A stretch of 64,000 bases of DNA from Bosea sp. BIWAKO-01 (GTDB lineage: Bacteria; Pseudomonadota; Alphaproteobacteria; Rhizobiales; Beijerinckiaceae), in the NCBI RefSeq assembly GCF_001748145.1, contig NZ_BCQA01000001.1:4366501-4430500 (forward strand), given 5' to 3'. Shown one piece after another: positions 42,161-50,176 of the stretch. Both the position numbers and the translations under genes were made by a program. Every line of letters begins with the position of its first letter. The stretch's first letter is position 1. Below the pieces are notes generated by a model. That model ran no database searches. It was not told the origin of the DNA and saw nothing but the letters and a program-made list of their open reading frames with translations.

Positions 42161-43299
42161 TCACCCGCTTTCTCATCCAGGGCCTCGACAAGCGCGGCCT
42201 CATCTTCCTCGGGCTTCTGGCCGCACTGGCCGTGTTGGTCCCGCTCGCCAATCTGCTGCTGCCGGAGAATTCGGTCCTTCATGTCCCGACATCGACCATG
42301 TCGCTCTGGGGCAAATACCTCTGCTATGCGCTGCTCGCGATCTCGCTCGACCTGGTCTGGGGCTATTGCGGCATCCTCTCGCTCGGCCATGGCGCCTTCT
42401 TCGCGCTCGGCGGCTATGCGATGGGTATGTATCTGATGCGCCAGATCGGCTCGCGCGGGGTCTATGGCAATCCGATCCTGCCCGATCTCATGGTCTTCCT
42501 GAACTGGCACGAACTGCCCTGGTACTGGCACGGCTTCTCCTCCTTCCCCTTCGCCATGTTGATGGTGCTGCTGGTGCCGGGGCTGCTCGCCTTCGTCTTC
42601 GGCTGGTTCGCCTTCCGGTCCCGCGTCACCGGCGTCTATCTCTCGATCATCACCCAGGCGCTGACCTATGCGCTGCTGCTGGCCTTCTTTCGCAACGACA
42701 TGGGCTTTGGCGGCAATAACGGGCTGACCGACTTCAAGGACATCCTGGGCTTCAACGTGCAGGCGCAGGCGACGCGCGCGGCGCTGTTCGCGATGACCTG
42801 CGTGATGCTGATCGCCGGCTTCCTGATCGCCCGCGGCATCGTCGATTCCAAGCTCGGCAAGGTCGTCATCGCGATCCGCGACGCGGAATCGCGCACGCGC
42901 TTCCTCGGCTACCGGGTCGACCGCTTCAAGCTCTTCGTCTTTACCGTCTCGGCCTGCATGGCTGGCGTCGCAGGCGCGCTCTATGTGCCGCAGGTCGGCA
43001 TCATCAATCCGAGCGAATTTGCTCCGGCCAATTCCATCGAGACCGTGATCTGGGTCGCGGTCGGCGGGCGCGGCACTTTGGTCGGCGCGGCGCTGGGCGC
43101 GGTCGTGGTGAACTACGCCAAGACGGTCTTCACCTCCGGCTTCATGGCGCCCTACTGGCTCTTTGCACTCGGCGCGCTCTTCGTCTTCGTGACCCTGTTC
43201 ATGCCTAAGGGCATTCTCGGCACGGCGCAGGATTGGTGGGTCAGGCGGCGCAAGCGCGAGCCGGCGGCCCCGCTTGCCGAACCGGCCCCGGCGGAGTGA
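42157..43299 (+). CDS. urtC: Urea ABC transporter permease UrtC
   Basis: A 380-aa LivM-type permease with LDLVWGYCGILSLGHGAFFA as the signature, VTGVYLSIITQALTYALLLA, and the C-terminal GRGTLVGAALGAVVVNYAKT. ATG 42157 overlaps urtB by 4 bp; the longer frame before it is a shadow of urtB. It pairs with UrtB in the inner membrane. Confidence 0.95.
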   Translation: MITRFLIQGLDKRGLIFLGLLAALAVLVPLANLLLPENSVLHVPTSTMSLWGKYLCYALLAISLDLVWGYCGILSLGHGAFFALGGYAMGMYLMRQIGSRGVYGNPILPDLMVFLNWHELPWYWHGFSSFPFAMLMVLLVPGLLAFVFGWFAFRSRVTGVYLSIITQALTYALLLAFFRNDMGFGGNNGLTDFKDILGFNVQAQATRAALFAMTCVMLIAGFLIARGIVDSKLGKVVIAIRDAESRTRFLGYRVDRFKLFVFTVSACMAGVAGALYVPQVGIINPSEFAPANSIETVIWVAVGGRGTLVGAALGAVVVNYAKTVFTSGFMAPYWLFALGALFVFVTLFMPKGILGTAQDWWVRRRKREPAAPLAEPAPAE

Positions 43300-43304
43300 C
43301 GCGC

Positions 43305-44066
43305 ATGATCCCGGCCCATGCAGCGCTCACCTCCTCACTGCTCTATCTCGATGGGGTCAGCGTCTCCTTCGACGGCTTCAAGGCGATCCGCGGGCTTTCG
43401 CTGGTGATCGCGCCTGGCGAGATGCGGGCCATTATCGGGCCCAACGGCGCCGGCAAGACGACGATGATGGATATCATCACCGGCAAGACCAGGCCGGACG
43501 AAGGGACGGTGATGTTCGGCGGCTCGGTCGACCTGACCAGGCTCGACGAGGCCGCAATCGCCAATCTCGGCATCGGCCGCAAGTTCCAGAAGCCGACCGT
43601 GTTCGATTTCCACACCATCGAGGACAACATCCTGCTGGCGCTGAAGTCGCAGCGCACGGTGGCCAGAACCCTGTTCTGGAGGACGGCATCAACCGACCAG
43701 AAGCGCATCGACGATATTCTCGGCATCATCAAATTGGGGGATGCGCGCAGCCGCCTCGCGGGTTCACTCTCGCACGGCCAGAAGCAGTGGCTCGAGATCG
43801 GCATGCTCCTGGCTCAGGACCCGAAGCTGTTGCTCGTCGACGAGCCGGCCGCCGGTATGACCGATGGCGAGACGGCCGAAACGGCGGTGCTGCTCAAGGA
43901 GATCGCCAGGGACCATTCGGTGATCGTGGTCGAGCACGACATGGGGTTCATCCGCGAACTCGGCGTCAAGGTCACCGTGCTGCACGAAGGTGCGGTGCTG
44001 GCCGAAGGGCCGCTCGATCAGGTCAGCGCCAACGATCGCGTCGTCGAAGTCTATCTGGGGCGGTGA
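43305..44066 (+). CDS. urtD: Urea ABC transporter ATP-binding protein UrtD
   Basis: A 253-aa LivG-type ATPase with Walker A GPNGAGKTT (residues 45-53), Q-loop RKFQKPTVFDFHTIEDN, signature LSHGQKQWLEIG and Walker B LLLVDEPAAG. ATG 43305 follows the urtC stop by 5 bp; a GTG at 43296 overlapping urtC is also possible. It energises urea import together with UrtE. Confidence 0.95.
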   Translation: MIPAHAALTSSLLYLDGVSVSFDGFKAIRGLSLVIAPGEMRAIIGPNGAGKTTMMDIITGKTRPDEGTVMFGGSVDLTRLDEAAIANLGIGRKFQKPTVFDFHTIEDNILLALKSQRTVARTLFWRTASTDQKRIDDILGIIKLGDARSRLAGSLSHGQKQWLEIGMLLAQDPKLLLVDEPAAGMTDGETAETAVLLKEIARDHSVIVVEHDMGFIRELGVKVTVLHEGAVLAEGPLDQVSANDRVVEVYLGR

Positions 44067-44127
44067 GCATGATCCGGAAACTTAGGAACCGGTTGTTCGA
44101 TCGGGCGAAGCGGCTGGACATCGGACG

Positions 44128-44823
44128 ATGCTGAACGTCGAAGCCATCGACCTGCATTACGGCGCGGCGCAGGCCCTGCGCCGGGTTTCGATCGCGGCCG
44201 AGCCCGGCAAGGTCACCTGCGTCATGGGCCGCAACGGCGTCGGCAAGACCTCGTTGATGCGCGCCATCGTCGGCCAGCAGCCGATCAGCGGCGGGCGCAT
44301 CAGGTTTGCGGGCGAGGACATCTCGAGCTTGCGCAGCGAGGATCGGGCGCGGGCCGGCATCGGCTTCGTGCCCCAGGGGCGCGAGATCTTCCCGCTGCTA
44401 AGCGTCAAGGAAAACCTCGAAACCGGGTTCGCGCCGCTGCCACGCCGCAGCCGCTTCATCCCGGATGACCTGTTCGACCTATTCCCCGTGCTCAAGTCCA
44501 TGTTGGGACGACGCGGCGGAGACCTCTCGGGAGGCCAGCAACAGCAACTCGCCATCGCGCGGGCGCTGGTCACCCGACCCAAACTGCTGGTGCTCGACGA
44601 ACCGACCGAGGGCATCCAGCCCTCGATCATCAAGGATATCGGCCGCGCCATCGACTATCTGCGCCAGCGCGGCGACATGGCGATCGTGCTGGTAGAGCAA
44701 TATTTCGACTTCGCGCGCGAACTCGCCGACACGATGTTCGTGATGGATCGCGGCGAGATCGTGCTCTCCGGTGCGATGGGCGAACTCGACGGGGCGCAGG
44801 TTCAGAGATTGATTCAGGTGTGA
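44128..44823 (+). CDS. urtE: Urea ABC transporter ATP-binding protein UrtE
   Basis: A 231-aa LivF-type ATPase with Walker A GRNGVGKTSL (residues 34-43), signature LSGGQQQQLAIARAL and Walker B LLVLDEPTEG. It is the last gene of urtABCDE. Its 3' end overlaps the convergent DUF2000 gene by 10 bp. No urease genes follow within the window, so urea hydrolysis is encoded elsewhere. Confidence 0.95.
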   Translation: MLNVEAIDLHYGAAQALRRVSIAAEPGKVTCVMGRNGVGKTSLMRAIVGQQPISGGRIRFAGEDISSLRSEDRARAGIGFVPQGREIFPLLSVKENLETGFAPLPRRSRFIPDDLFDLFPVLKSMLGRRGGDLSGGQQQQLAIARALVTRPKLLVLDEPTEGIQPSIIKDIGRAIDYLRQRGDMAIVLVEQYFDFARELADTMFVMDRGEIVLSGAMGELDGAQVQRLIQV

Positions 44824-45224
44824 AGGGCCAAGCCCTTGACGATCTTGTCGATTTCCCTGCGTTCAGCGTGGAGCGCCAGCCCGACGAGATCCAGCGCTTC
44901 GGTCGGCACGGCGGCGACGGCGGCCCGGTTGTCGCCATCGTTGCCGGTCGTGAACAGCTCGCTGGTATAGAGATGCGGGCGCACGCCACGGGCGCGGGCG
45001 CGCTCCAGAACCTGCTTCAACTGCTCGCCTGCCGCCGCAAAGATCAGGACGGGCTGGCGGATCAGAGGGCCGTAGAAACGGCCGGAGCCGTCGCGATAGG
45101 CTTCGCCCGCGAGTTCGGGCGAAGCGCCGACCAGCCCTCCGGCCAGGAAGCTCGCAACATTGAGTTTTTGCCAGGGAGCGAGATTCTCGCGTACCACGAT
45201 GGCGATCTTGGTATCGTAACGCAT
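44814..45224 (-). CDS. DUF2000 family protein
   Basis: The 136-aa protein starts MRYDTKIAIVVRENLAPWQK and continues LNVASFLAGGLVGASPELAG, typical of the DUF2000 family. This is a small alpha/beta fold that crystal structures link to peptidyl-tRNA hydrolase-like topology without known activity. It is commonly found next to an AraC regulator. ATG 45224 shares two bases with the divergent AraC start codon, and the 3' end overlaps urtE by 10 bp. The longer frame to 45323 is antisense to AraC. Confidence 0.88.
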   Translation of the reverse strand: MRYDTKIAIVVRENLAPWQKLNVASFLAGGLVGASPELAGEAYRDGSGRFYGPLIRQPVLIFAAAGEQLKQVLERARARGVRPHLYTSELFTTGNDGDNRAAVAAVPTEALDLVGLALHAERREIDKIVKGLALHT

Positions 45225-46086
45225 GACCCAATCGCTAACCGAAGCCGGGAAGGCTCGTCTTGAACGATCGTGCGGGCCGGAGGGCGCCGACTGGGTGCGC
45301 ACGGGCTCGGGCGTAGACGGCATCGAGCGAATGGAGGCGTTCTTCCGCGGCTTTGCCTATGATCCGCATCGCCATGACACCTATGCGTTCGGGCTGACGC
45401 TGTCCGGGGTGCAGAGCTTCGAGTATCGCGGCAGCCGGTGCGACAGCCTGAGCGGACATGCGATCGTGCTCCATCCCGACGAGATCCATAACGGGCGCGC
45501 CGGGATTCCGGAGGGGTTCAGCTACCGCATGCTCTATGTCGAGCCGCGGCTGATCCGGGAGGCGTTGGGAGCGCAGGGCTGCGCCTTGCCTTTCGTCTCG
45601 ACCGCAGTCTCGCAGGATGCGCGGCTCGTTCGCGCGGTAGCCCATGCCTTGCGCGATCTCGACGCGCCGCTCGACGAGATCGCCGCCGAGGATATCCTGC
45701 TGCCGCTCGCCGAAGCGCTGCTCGCGCTCGATCCATCGGCCGCGCGGCCGACGGGGCACGTGCTCGACCGGCCTGCCGCCGAGCGCGCCCGCCAATATCT
45801 CGACGCCCATCGCGACGAGGTGGTGGCCTCCCGCGAACTCGAAGCCATTGTCGGCCTCGATCGCTTCACTCTGGCCCGGCATTTTCGCGCCTGTTTCGGC
45901 ACCAGCCCGTATCATTATCTCGTGATGCGCCGGGTTCAGCAGGCACGCAGGCTCCTGCTCGGTGATACCTCGCTTGTCGAGGTGGCGATGGCCTGCGGGT
46001 TCGCCGACCAGAGCCACCTGACCCGCCAGTTTCGCCGCGCCTATGGCGTGCCCCCAGGACGTTGGCGGGCACTGCAGCGCGGCTGA
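45223..46086 (+). CDS. AraC family transcriptional regulator
   Basis: The 287-aa protein has an AraC-type ligand-binding cupin (MEAFFRGFAYDPHRHDTYAF, FEYRGSRCDSL, VLHPDEIHNG) and a C-terminal double HTH (LDRFTLARHFRACFGTSPYH, then VEVAMACGFADQSHLTRQFR). ATG 45223 overlaps the divergent DUF2000 start; an internal ATG at 45331 would remove family-conserved residues. DUF2000 is the likely target, although the operator would have to lie inside coding sequence. Confidence 0.92.
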   Translation: MTQSLTEAGKARLERSCGPEGADWVRTGSGVDGIERMEAFFRGFAYDPHRHDTYAFGLTLSGVQSFEYRGSRCDSLSGHAIVLHPDEIHNGRAGIPEGFSYRMLYVEPRLIREALGAQGCALPFVSTAVSQDARLVRAVAHALRDLDAPLDEIAAEDILLPLAEALLALDPSAARPTGHVLDRPAAERARQYLDAHRDEVVASRELEAIVGLDRFTLARHFRACFGTSPYHYLVMRRVQQARRLLLGDTSLVEVAMACGFADQSHLTRQFRRAYGVPPGRWRALQRG

Positions 46087-46088
46087 CC

Positions 46089-46166
46089 CCTGCCGGGTTC
46101 CGCTTGCTCCAGCCCGCTGCAAGAGGCATGAAGCGCTCCCAAAGCCGGTTCAGGATCCCCGGCAGG
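46089..46166 (+). promoter_or_regulatory. Inverted repeat pairing the gnd ribosome binding site with upstream leader
   Basis: CCTGCCGGG (46089-46097) and CCCGGCAGG (46158-46166) are exact reverse complements. The right arm overlaps the AGGAG Shine-Dalgarno of gnd (46164-46168). If both arms are in the same transcript, the stem would mask the ribosome binding site. Confidence 0.35.
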
Positions 46167-46176
46167 AGCCTTTGCT

Positions 46177-47160
46177 ATGCAGCTTGGAATGATCGGCCTC
46201 GGCCGCATGGGAGCCAATATCGTCCGCCGGCTGATGAAGGCCGGGCACGAATGCGTGGTCTACGACCGTGATCCCAAGCCCGGCGCGGCACTGGCAAGTG
46301 AAGGCGCGGTGGTTGCCGCCGATCTCGCCGATCTCGTCTCGAAGCTCAAGGCACCGCGGGCGATCTGGGTGATGCTCCCGGCCGGCGAGATCACAGAGGC
46401 GACGCTCGCCGAGCTCGCGGCCCTCGTCCAGCCCGGCGACACGCTGATCGATGGCGGCAACGCCTTCTGGAAGGACGACGTCCGGCGCGGGCAGGAGCTC
46501 GCGGAGAAGGGACTGCACTATCTCGATATCGGCACCAGCGGCGGCGTTCACGGGCTGGAGCGCGGCTATTGCCTGATGGTCGGTGGCGACAAGGCGAGCT
46601 TCGACCGTCTGGAGCCGATCTTCAAGGTGCTGGCACCTGGCAAGGGCGAGATCCCGACGAGCCGGCACCGCGAGGGCCGCAACCCGGCATCCGAACAGGG
46701 CTATCTGCATTGCGGCCCGGTCGGTGCCGGCCATTTCGTCAAGATGGTCCATAACGGCATCGAATACGGCATGATGCAGGCCTTCGCCGAAGGGTTCGAC
46801 CTCCTGCGCAATGCCTCGGCGAAGGACGGTCTGCCGCCCGAATACGGCTTCGATTTCGATGTCGCGGAGATTGCCGAAGTCTGGCGGCGCGGTTCCGTCG
46901 TGACCTCCTGGCTGCTCGATCTCACGGCCGAGGCACTGGCCGCCGACGAGGAGCTGTCTGCCTATACCGGTCATGTCTCGGATTCGGGCGAGGGGCGCTG
47001 GACGGTGCAGGCCGCGGTGGAGACCGCGACGCCGGCCGAGGTGCTGACCTCCTCGCTCTACACCCGCTTCCGTTCGCGCAAGGACCACACGTTCGCCGAG
47101 AAGGTGCTCTCGGCAATGCGCGCCGGGTTCGGCGGGCATGTCGAGCCGAAGAAGCCGTGA
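46177..47160 (+). CDS. gnd: 6-phosphogluconate dehydrogenase, decarboxylating (short NAD-type)
   Basis: A 327-aa enzyme with Rossmann motif [16 protein letters not shown], substrate-site [19 protein letters not shown], and catalytic [13 protein letters not shown]. The length fits the short GndA/YqeC class, which usually prefers NAD and serves oxidative sugar-acid routes. It converts 6-phosphogluconate to ribulose 5-phosphate and CO2. It is coupled by a GTGA overlap to gluconokinase, so gluconate is phosphorylated and decarboxylated by one operon. Confidence 0.94.
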   Translation: MQLGMIGLGRMGANIVRRLMKAGHECVVYDRDPKPGAALASEGAVVAADLADLVSKLKAPRAIWVMLPAGEITEATLAELAALVQPGDTLIDGGNAFWKDDVRRGQELAEKGLHYLDIGTSGGVHGLERGYCLMVGGDKASFDRLEPIFKVLAPGKGEIPTSRHREGRNPASEQGYLHCGPVGAGHFVKMVHNGIEYGMMQAFAEGFDLLRNASAKDGLPPEYGFDFDVAEIAEVWRRGSVVTSWLLDLTAEALAADEELSAYTGHVSDSGEGRWTVQAAVETATPAEVLTSSLYTRFRSRKDHTFAEKVLSAMRAGFGGHVEPKKP

Positions 47161-47690
47161 GCGTCATGAGCGCTTCCCCGCATGGGCAGATGCCGGCCGT
47201 CATCGTCGTCATGGGCGTCGCCAGCTCCGGCAAGACCTCGCTCGGCGAGCGTCTGGCCGAGCGGTTGGGCTGGCCGTTTCGTGATGCGGATTCCTTCCAC
47301 CCGCCCGAGAACGTTGCCAAGATGTCGAGCGGTACGCCGTTGAACGATGAGGACCGCAAGCCCTGGCTGGCGGCGATCGCGGCCTGGATCGACGAGCTGC
47401 GCGCGACCGGCAAGAACGGAATCGTCACGTGTTCGGCACTGAAACGCGCCTATCGCCGCGTCATCATCGGCGACCGGCCGGATGTGGCGCTGGTCTATCT
47501 CAAGGGCTCGCGCGAATTGATCGGCGAGCGCATGGCGGCGCGCCAGCACCATTTCATGCCTCCGGCTCTGCTCGACAGCCAGTTCGCGGCTCTGGAAGAG
47601 CCCGGGGCGGATGAGCACCCGCTGGTCGTGTCGGTGGAACTGGCCAAGGATGCGATCGTCGACGAGACGCTTGCTGCACTGACACGCTGA
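47157..47690 (+). CDS. gntK: Gluconokinase
   Basis: The 177-aa P-loop kinase has [50 protein letters not shown] and [10 protein letters not shown], the standard GntK motifs. It makes 6-phosphogluconate from gluconate and ATP, feeding the adjacent gnd product. GTG 47157 overlaps the gnd stop; ATG 47166 is the alternative. Confidence 0.94.
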   Translation: MSVMSASPHGQMPAVIVVMGVASSGKTSLGERLAERLGWPFRDADSFHPPENVAKMSSGTPLNDEDRKPWLAAIAAWIDELRATGKNGIVTCSALKRAYRRVIIGDRPDVALVYLKGSRELIGERMAARQHHFMPPALLDSQFAALEEPGADEHPLVVSVELAKDAIVDETLAALTR

Positions 47691-48114
47691 TCGGTTCTGT
47701 GCCCGCATCCGGGTGCGGTTGGCGAGGGATTTCGAGATCAGGTAGAATTCCGGCGTCGTGCCGGCGCGGCTGAACGGTACGCGGCGGGCTGGTTCGAGTT
47801 CGAACTTGGGTCCCGCGCTGACTTGCGTCGGGGATGAAGCTGCGGGCCCGCCGAGGACCCGGAAGGTCGCCGCCGACGAATGTGGCAATGCGATCGAGAA
47901 ACAGCATTGCCAAGACGGTCGGATAGCAGGACTCGCGCGGAATCCATCCGACCATGCAGCTCAATGTCCTGGTCGAGCGATAAGTGCCGCCGCTGCTCCG
48001 GCGTCGCATGCAAGGCCGGGCTTACTTTCAACCGATTGAAAAAAGCGCAGGACAGGCGCATGTCTTGGACGAGCGCGGCCCAGGGTCGCCACCCCCAAGC
48101 AGACGGTTCTTCTC
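47691..48114. other. Intergenic region between gluconokinase and the UxaA-family gene
   Basis: A 424-bp gap. Overlapping short ORFs on both strands are Arg/Ser-rich and look like shadows. It contains a small hairpin after gntK (CCGCA / TGCGG near 47704-47719) and a perfect 9-bp inverted repeat, TGGCAATGC (47883-47891) with GCATTGCCA (47904-47912). A 16-bp palindrome near the downstream gene is listed separately. Confidence 0.45.
48026..48041. promoter_or_regulatory. Palindrome TTTCAA-CCGA-TTGAAA, possible operator
   Basis: A perfect 6-bp inverted repeat with a CCGA centre lies 74 bp upstream of the UxaA-family start, in an otherwise unstructured leader. Sugar-acid catabolic genes are usually repressed by GntR- or LacI-type dimers that bind such palindromes. 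The regulator is unknown. Confidence 0.4.
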
Positions 48115-49644
48115 ATGCTCGACAAGGTTTTGCCGCCGCGTACGCTGAAGCTCAATGCCGCCGACAATGTCGCGGTCGCGGTCGATCCGATCGATGCAGG
48201 CGTCACCGCAGCGGGTGTCGTCGCCCTGAAGCGCATTCCGCGCGGCCATAAGGTCGCACTGGCCCCAATTGCCAAGGACGAGCCGATCCGCAAATTCGGC
48301 CAGATCATCGGCTTTGCCACGGTCGATATCCCGCCTGGCGAATGGGTGCACGAGCATAATACCGGCTTCCATGCCTTCGAGCGCGACTATGATTTCTGTG
48401 CCGAGGCGAAGCCTGAATTCGTGCTGCCGGTCGAACAGCAGGCGACGTTCGAGGGGTTTCGCCGCAAGGGTGGTGGGGCCGGCACGCGCAACTATGTCGG
48501 CATCCTCACTTCGGTGAACTGCTCGGCCTCGGTTGCGCGCTTCATGGCCGAGGAGGTCAAGCGCTCGGGCATTCTGGCCGATTACCCCAATGTCGACGGC
48601 GTCATCGCGCTGACCCACGGCACCGGCTGTGGCATCGACTACAATGGCGAGAGCTTCGAGGTGCTGAAGCGCACGACGTGGGGCTATGCCTGCAACCCCA
48701 ACATGGCGGCGGTGCTGGTCGTCGGCCTCGGCTGTGAAGGGTTTCAGATCAAGCGCATGAAGGAAGCCTATGGCGTCGAGGAGAGCGACATCTTCCGCAC
48801 CATGACGATTCAGGAGACCGGCGGCACCAGGAAGAGCGTCGCCGCCGGCATCGAGGCGCTGAAGGTGATGCTACCGATCGCCAACCGCGCCGTGCGCGAG
48901 ACGGTACCGGCCTCGGAGCTGACGCTGGCCCTGCAATGCGGCGGATCCGATGGATATTCCGGCATCACGGCCAATCCGGCGCTGGGGGCTGCCGTCGACA
49001 TCCTGGTCGAGCATGGCGGCACGGCGATCCTGTCCGAGACGCCCGAAATCTACGGAGCCGAGCACCTGCTCACCCGCCGCGCTGCTACGCGCGAGGTCGG
49101 CGAGAAGCTCGTCGGCGTGATCAAGTGGTGGGAGGAGTATACCGAGCGCGCCCGCATGAGCATGAACAACAACCCCTCGCCAGGTAACAAGGCGGGCGGG
49201 CTCACCACGATCCTGGAGAAGTCGCTGGGTGCGGCGGCGAAGGGCGGCACCAAGACGCTGGCGGCCGTCTATCACTATGCCGAGCCGGTGAAATCGAAGG
49301 GCTTTGTCTACATGGACACCCCTGGCTACGACCCGGTCGCGGCGACGGGGCAGGTCGCGGGCGGCGCCAACATCCTCGCCTTCACCACCGGGCGGGGCTC
49401 GGCCTATGGCTGCAAGCCGACACCTTCGGTCAAGCTCGCCACCAATACGCCGATCTACGAGAAGATGATCGATGACATGGATATCAATTGCGGGGACATC
49501 CTTGATGGCGTGACGCTGGAGGAGAAGGGCCGCGAGATTTTCGAGACGCTGCTGCGCGTTGCGTCCGGCGAGCGCTCCAAATCCGAGCAGCTCGGCTATG
49601 GCGATGCCGAGTTCGTGCCCTGGCAGATCGGCGCAACCATGTGA
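48115..49644 (+). CDS. UxaA family sugar-acid dehydratase (altronate/galactarate dehydratase type)
   Basis: The 509-aa protein has an N-terminal SAF domain (LNAADNVAVAVDPIDAG ... IPRGHKVALAPIAKDEPIRK) and the large UxaA/GarD domain. The latter has GGGAGTRNYVGILTSVNCSA, THGTGCGIDYNG, ALQCGGSDGYSGITANPALG and NPSPGNKAGGLTTI. These enzymes dehydrate altronate or galactarate to 2-keto-3-deoxy acids using an iron centre. The NPSPGNKAGG stretch resembles UxaA as I recall it, but the substrate cannot be fixed from sequence. The nearby gnd-gntK pair gives a sugar-acid catabolic setting. Confidence 0.85.
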   Translation: MLDKVLPPRTLKLNAADNVAVAVDPIDAGVTAAGVVALKRIPRGHKVALAPIAKDEPIRKFGQIIGFATVDIPPGEWVHEHNTGFHAFERDYDFCAEAKPEFVLPVEQQATFEGFRRKGGGAGTRNYVGILTSVNCSASVARFMAEEVKRSGILADYPNVDGVIALTHGTGCGIDYNGESFEVLKRTTWGYACNPNMAAVLVVGLGCEGFQIKRMKEAYGVEESDIFRTMTIQETGGTRKSVAAGIEALKVMLPIANRAVRETVPASELTLALQCGGSDGYSGITANPALGAAVDILVEHGGTAILSETPEIYGAEHLLTRRAATREVGEKLVGVIKWWEEYTERARMSMNNNPSPGNKAGGLTTILEKSLGAAAKGGTKTLAAVYHYAEPVKSKGFVYMDTPGYDPVAATGQVAGGANILAFTTGRGSAYGCKPTPSVKLATNTPIYEKMIDDMDINCGDILDGVTLEEKGREIFETLLRVASGERSKSEQLGYGDAEFVPWQIGATM

Positions 49645-49721
49645 TCGCAAGCGTTTGACAGGAGGGGAGTGCGGTTCCATCGGTCGCGCTGTCCACGACG
49701 AAAGCGCTGGGGGGCGCTCTC

Positions 49722-50114
49722 ATGAAGCACATCCTGCTTGTCACCATGCCGCGACTTTTGCTCGGCCTGATCTTCCTGGTCAGCGCAGTCGACAGTTTCT
49801 GGTTCCTGGCGACGGGGAGCCATCTGATTCATCCGCCGACTTCGCCGAAGGGCATGGAATTCGAGCTCGCTCTGCAGAATTCCGGCTTCTTCTGGCCCTT
49901 TCTGAAGAGCGTCAATCTTGTCGGGGCGCTCAGCCTGCTTCTCAATATCGTGCCGGCCCTGGGGCTCGCATTGATTGCGCCGGTGATGGCCGTGATCGTG
50001 CTGTTCCACTTCACCATCAATCCGCAGGGCCTACCGGTCGCACTCATCCTGATCGTCAGTGGTGGTCTGCTCGTCTACGCCTATCGCGAGCGCTACGCCG
50101 CCCTGCTTCGGTAA
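49722..50114 (+). CDS. DoxX-like small membrane protein
   Basis: A 130-aa protein with four predicted membrane helices (MPRLLLGLIFLVSAVDSFWF, FLKSVNLVGALSLLLNIVPA, GLALIAPVMAVIVLFHFTI, VALILIVSGGLLVYAYRE). The size, four-helix layout and N-terminal R-x2-LG-x-IF pattern match the DoxX/SURF4-like group. Function unknown. It lies 77 bp after the UxaA-family gene and may be co-transcribed. Confidence 0.7.
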   Translation: MKHILLVTMPRLLLGLIFLVSAVDSFWFLATGSHLIHPPTSPKGMEFELALQNSGFFWPFLKSVNLVGALSLLLNIVPALGLALIAPVMAVIVLFHFTINPQGLPVALILIVSGGLLVYAYRERYAALLR

Positions 50115-50127
50115 GGTTCTGGCTAAT

Positions 50128-50164
50128 GGTCGTCCCGGTCGCCCATTGGCGGCCCGGGATGACC
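50128..50164. repeat. Dispersed intergenic palindrome, family B, copy 2
   Basis: GGTCGTCCCGG and CCGGGATGACC form an 11-bp stem with one mismatch between the convergent DoxX and aminotransferase genes. The minus strand contains GTCATCCCGGGCC (50163-50151), identical to 4472-4484. It may double as a bidirectional transcription end. Confidence 0.55.
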
Positions 50165-50176
50165 TTCGAGCTTCAT

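Noticed and set aside
47790..47812. GGTTCGAGTTCGAAC resembling a tRNA T-arm
   Set aside because: No acceptor, D-arm or anticodon stem could be paired around it. No tRNA was found anywhere in the window by eye.
47554..48061. Minus-strand ORFs of 107-151 codons in the gntK-UxaA gap
   Set aside because: Ser/Arg/Pro-rich, mutually overlapping in different frames, partly antisense to gntK, with no domain or ribosome binding site.
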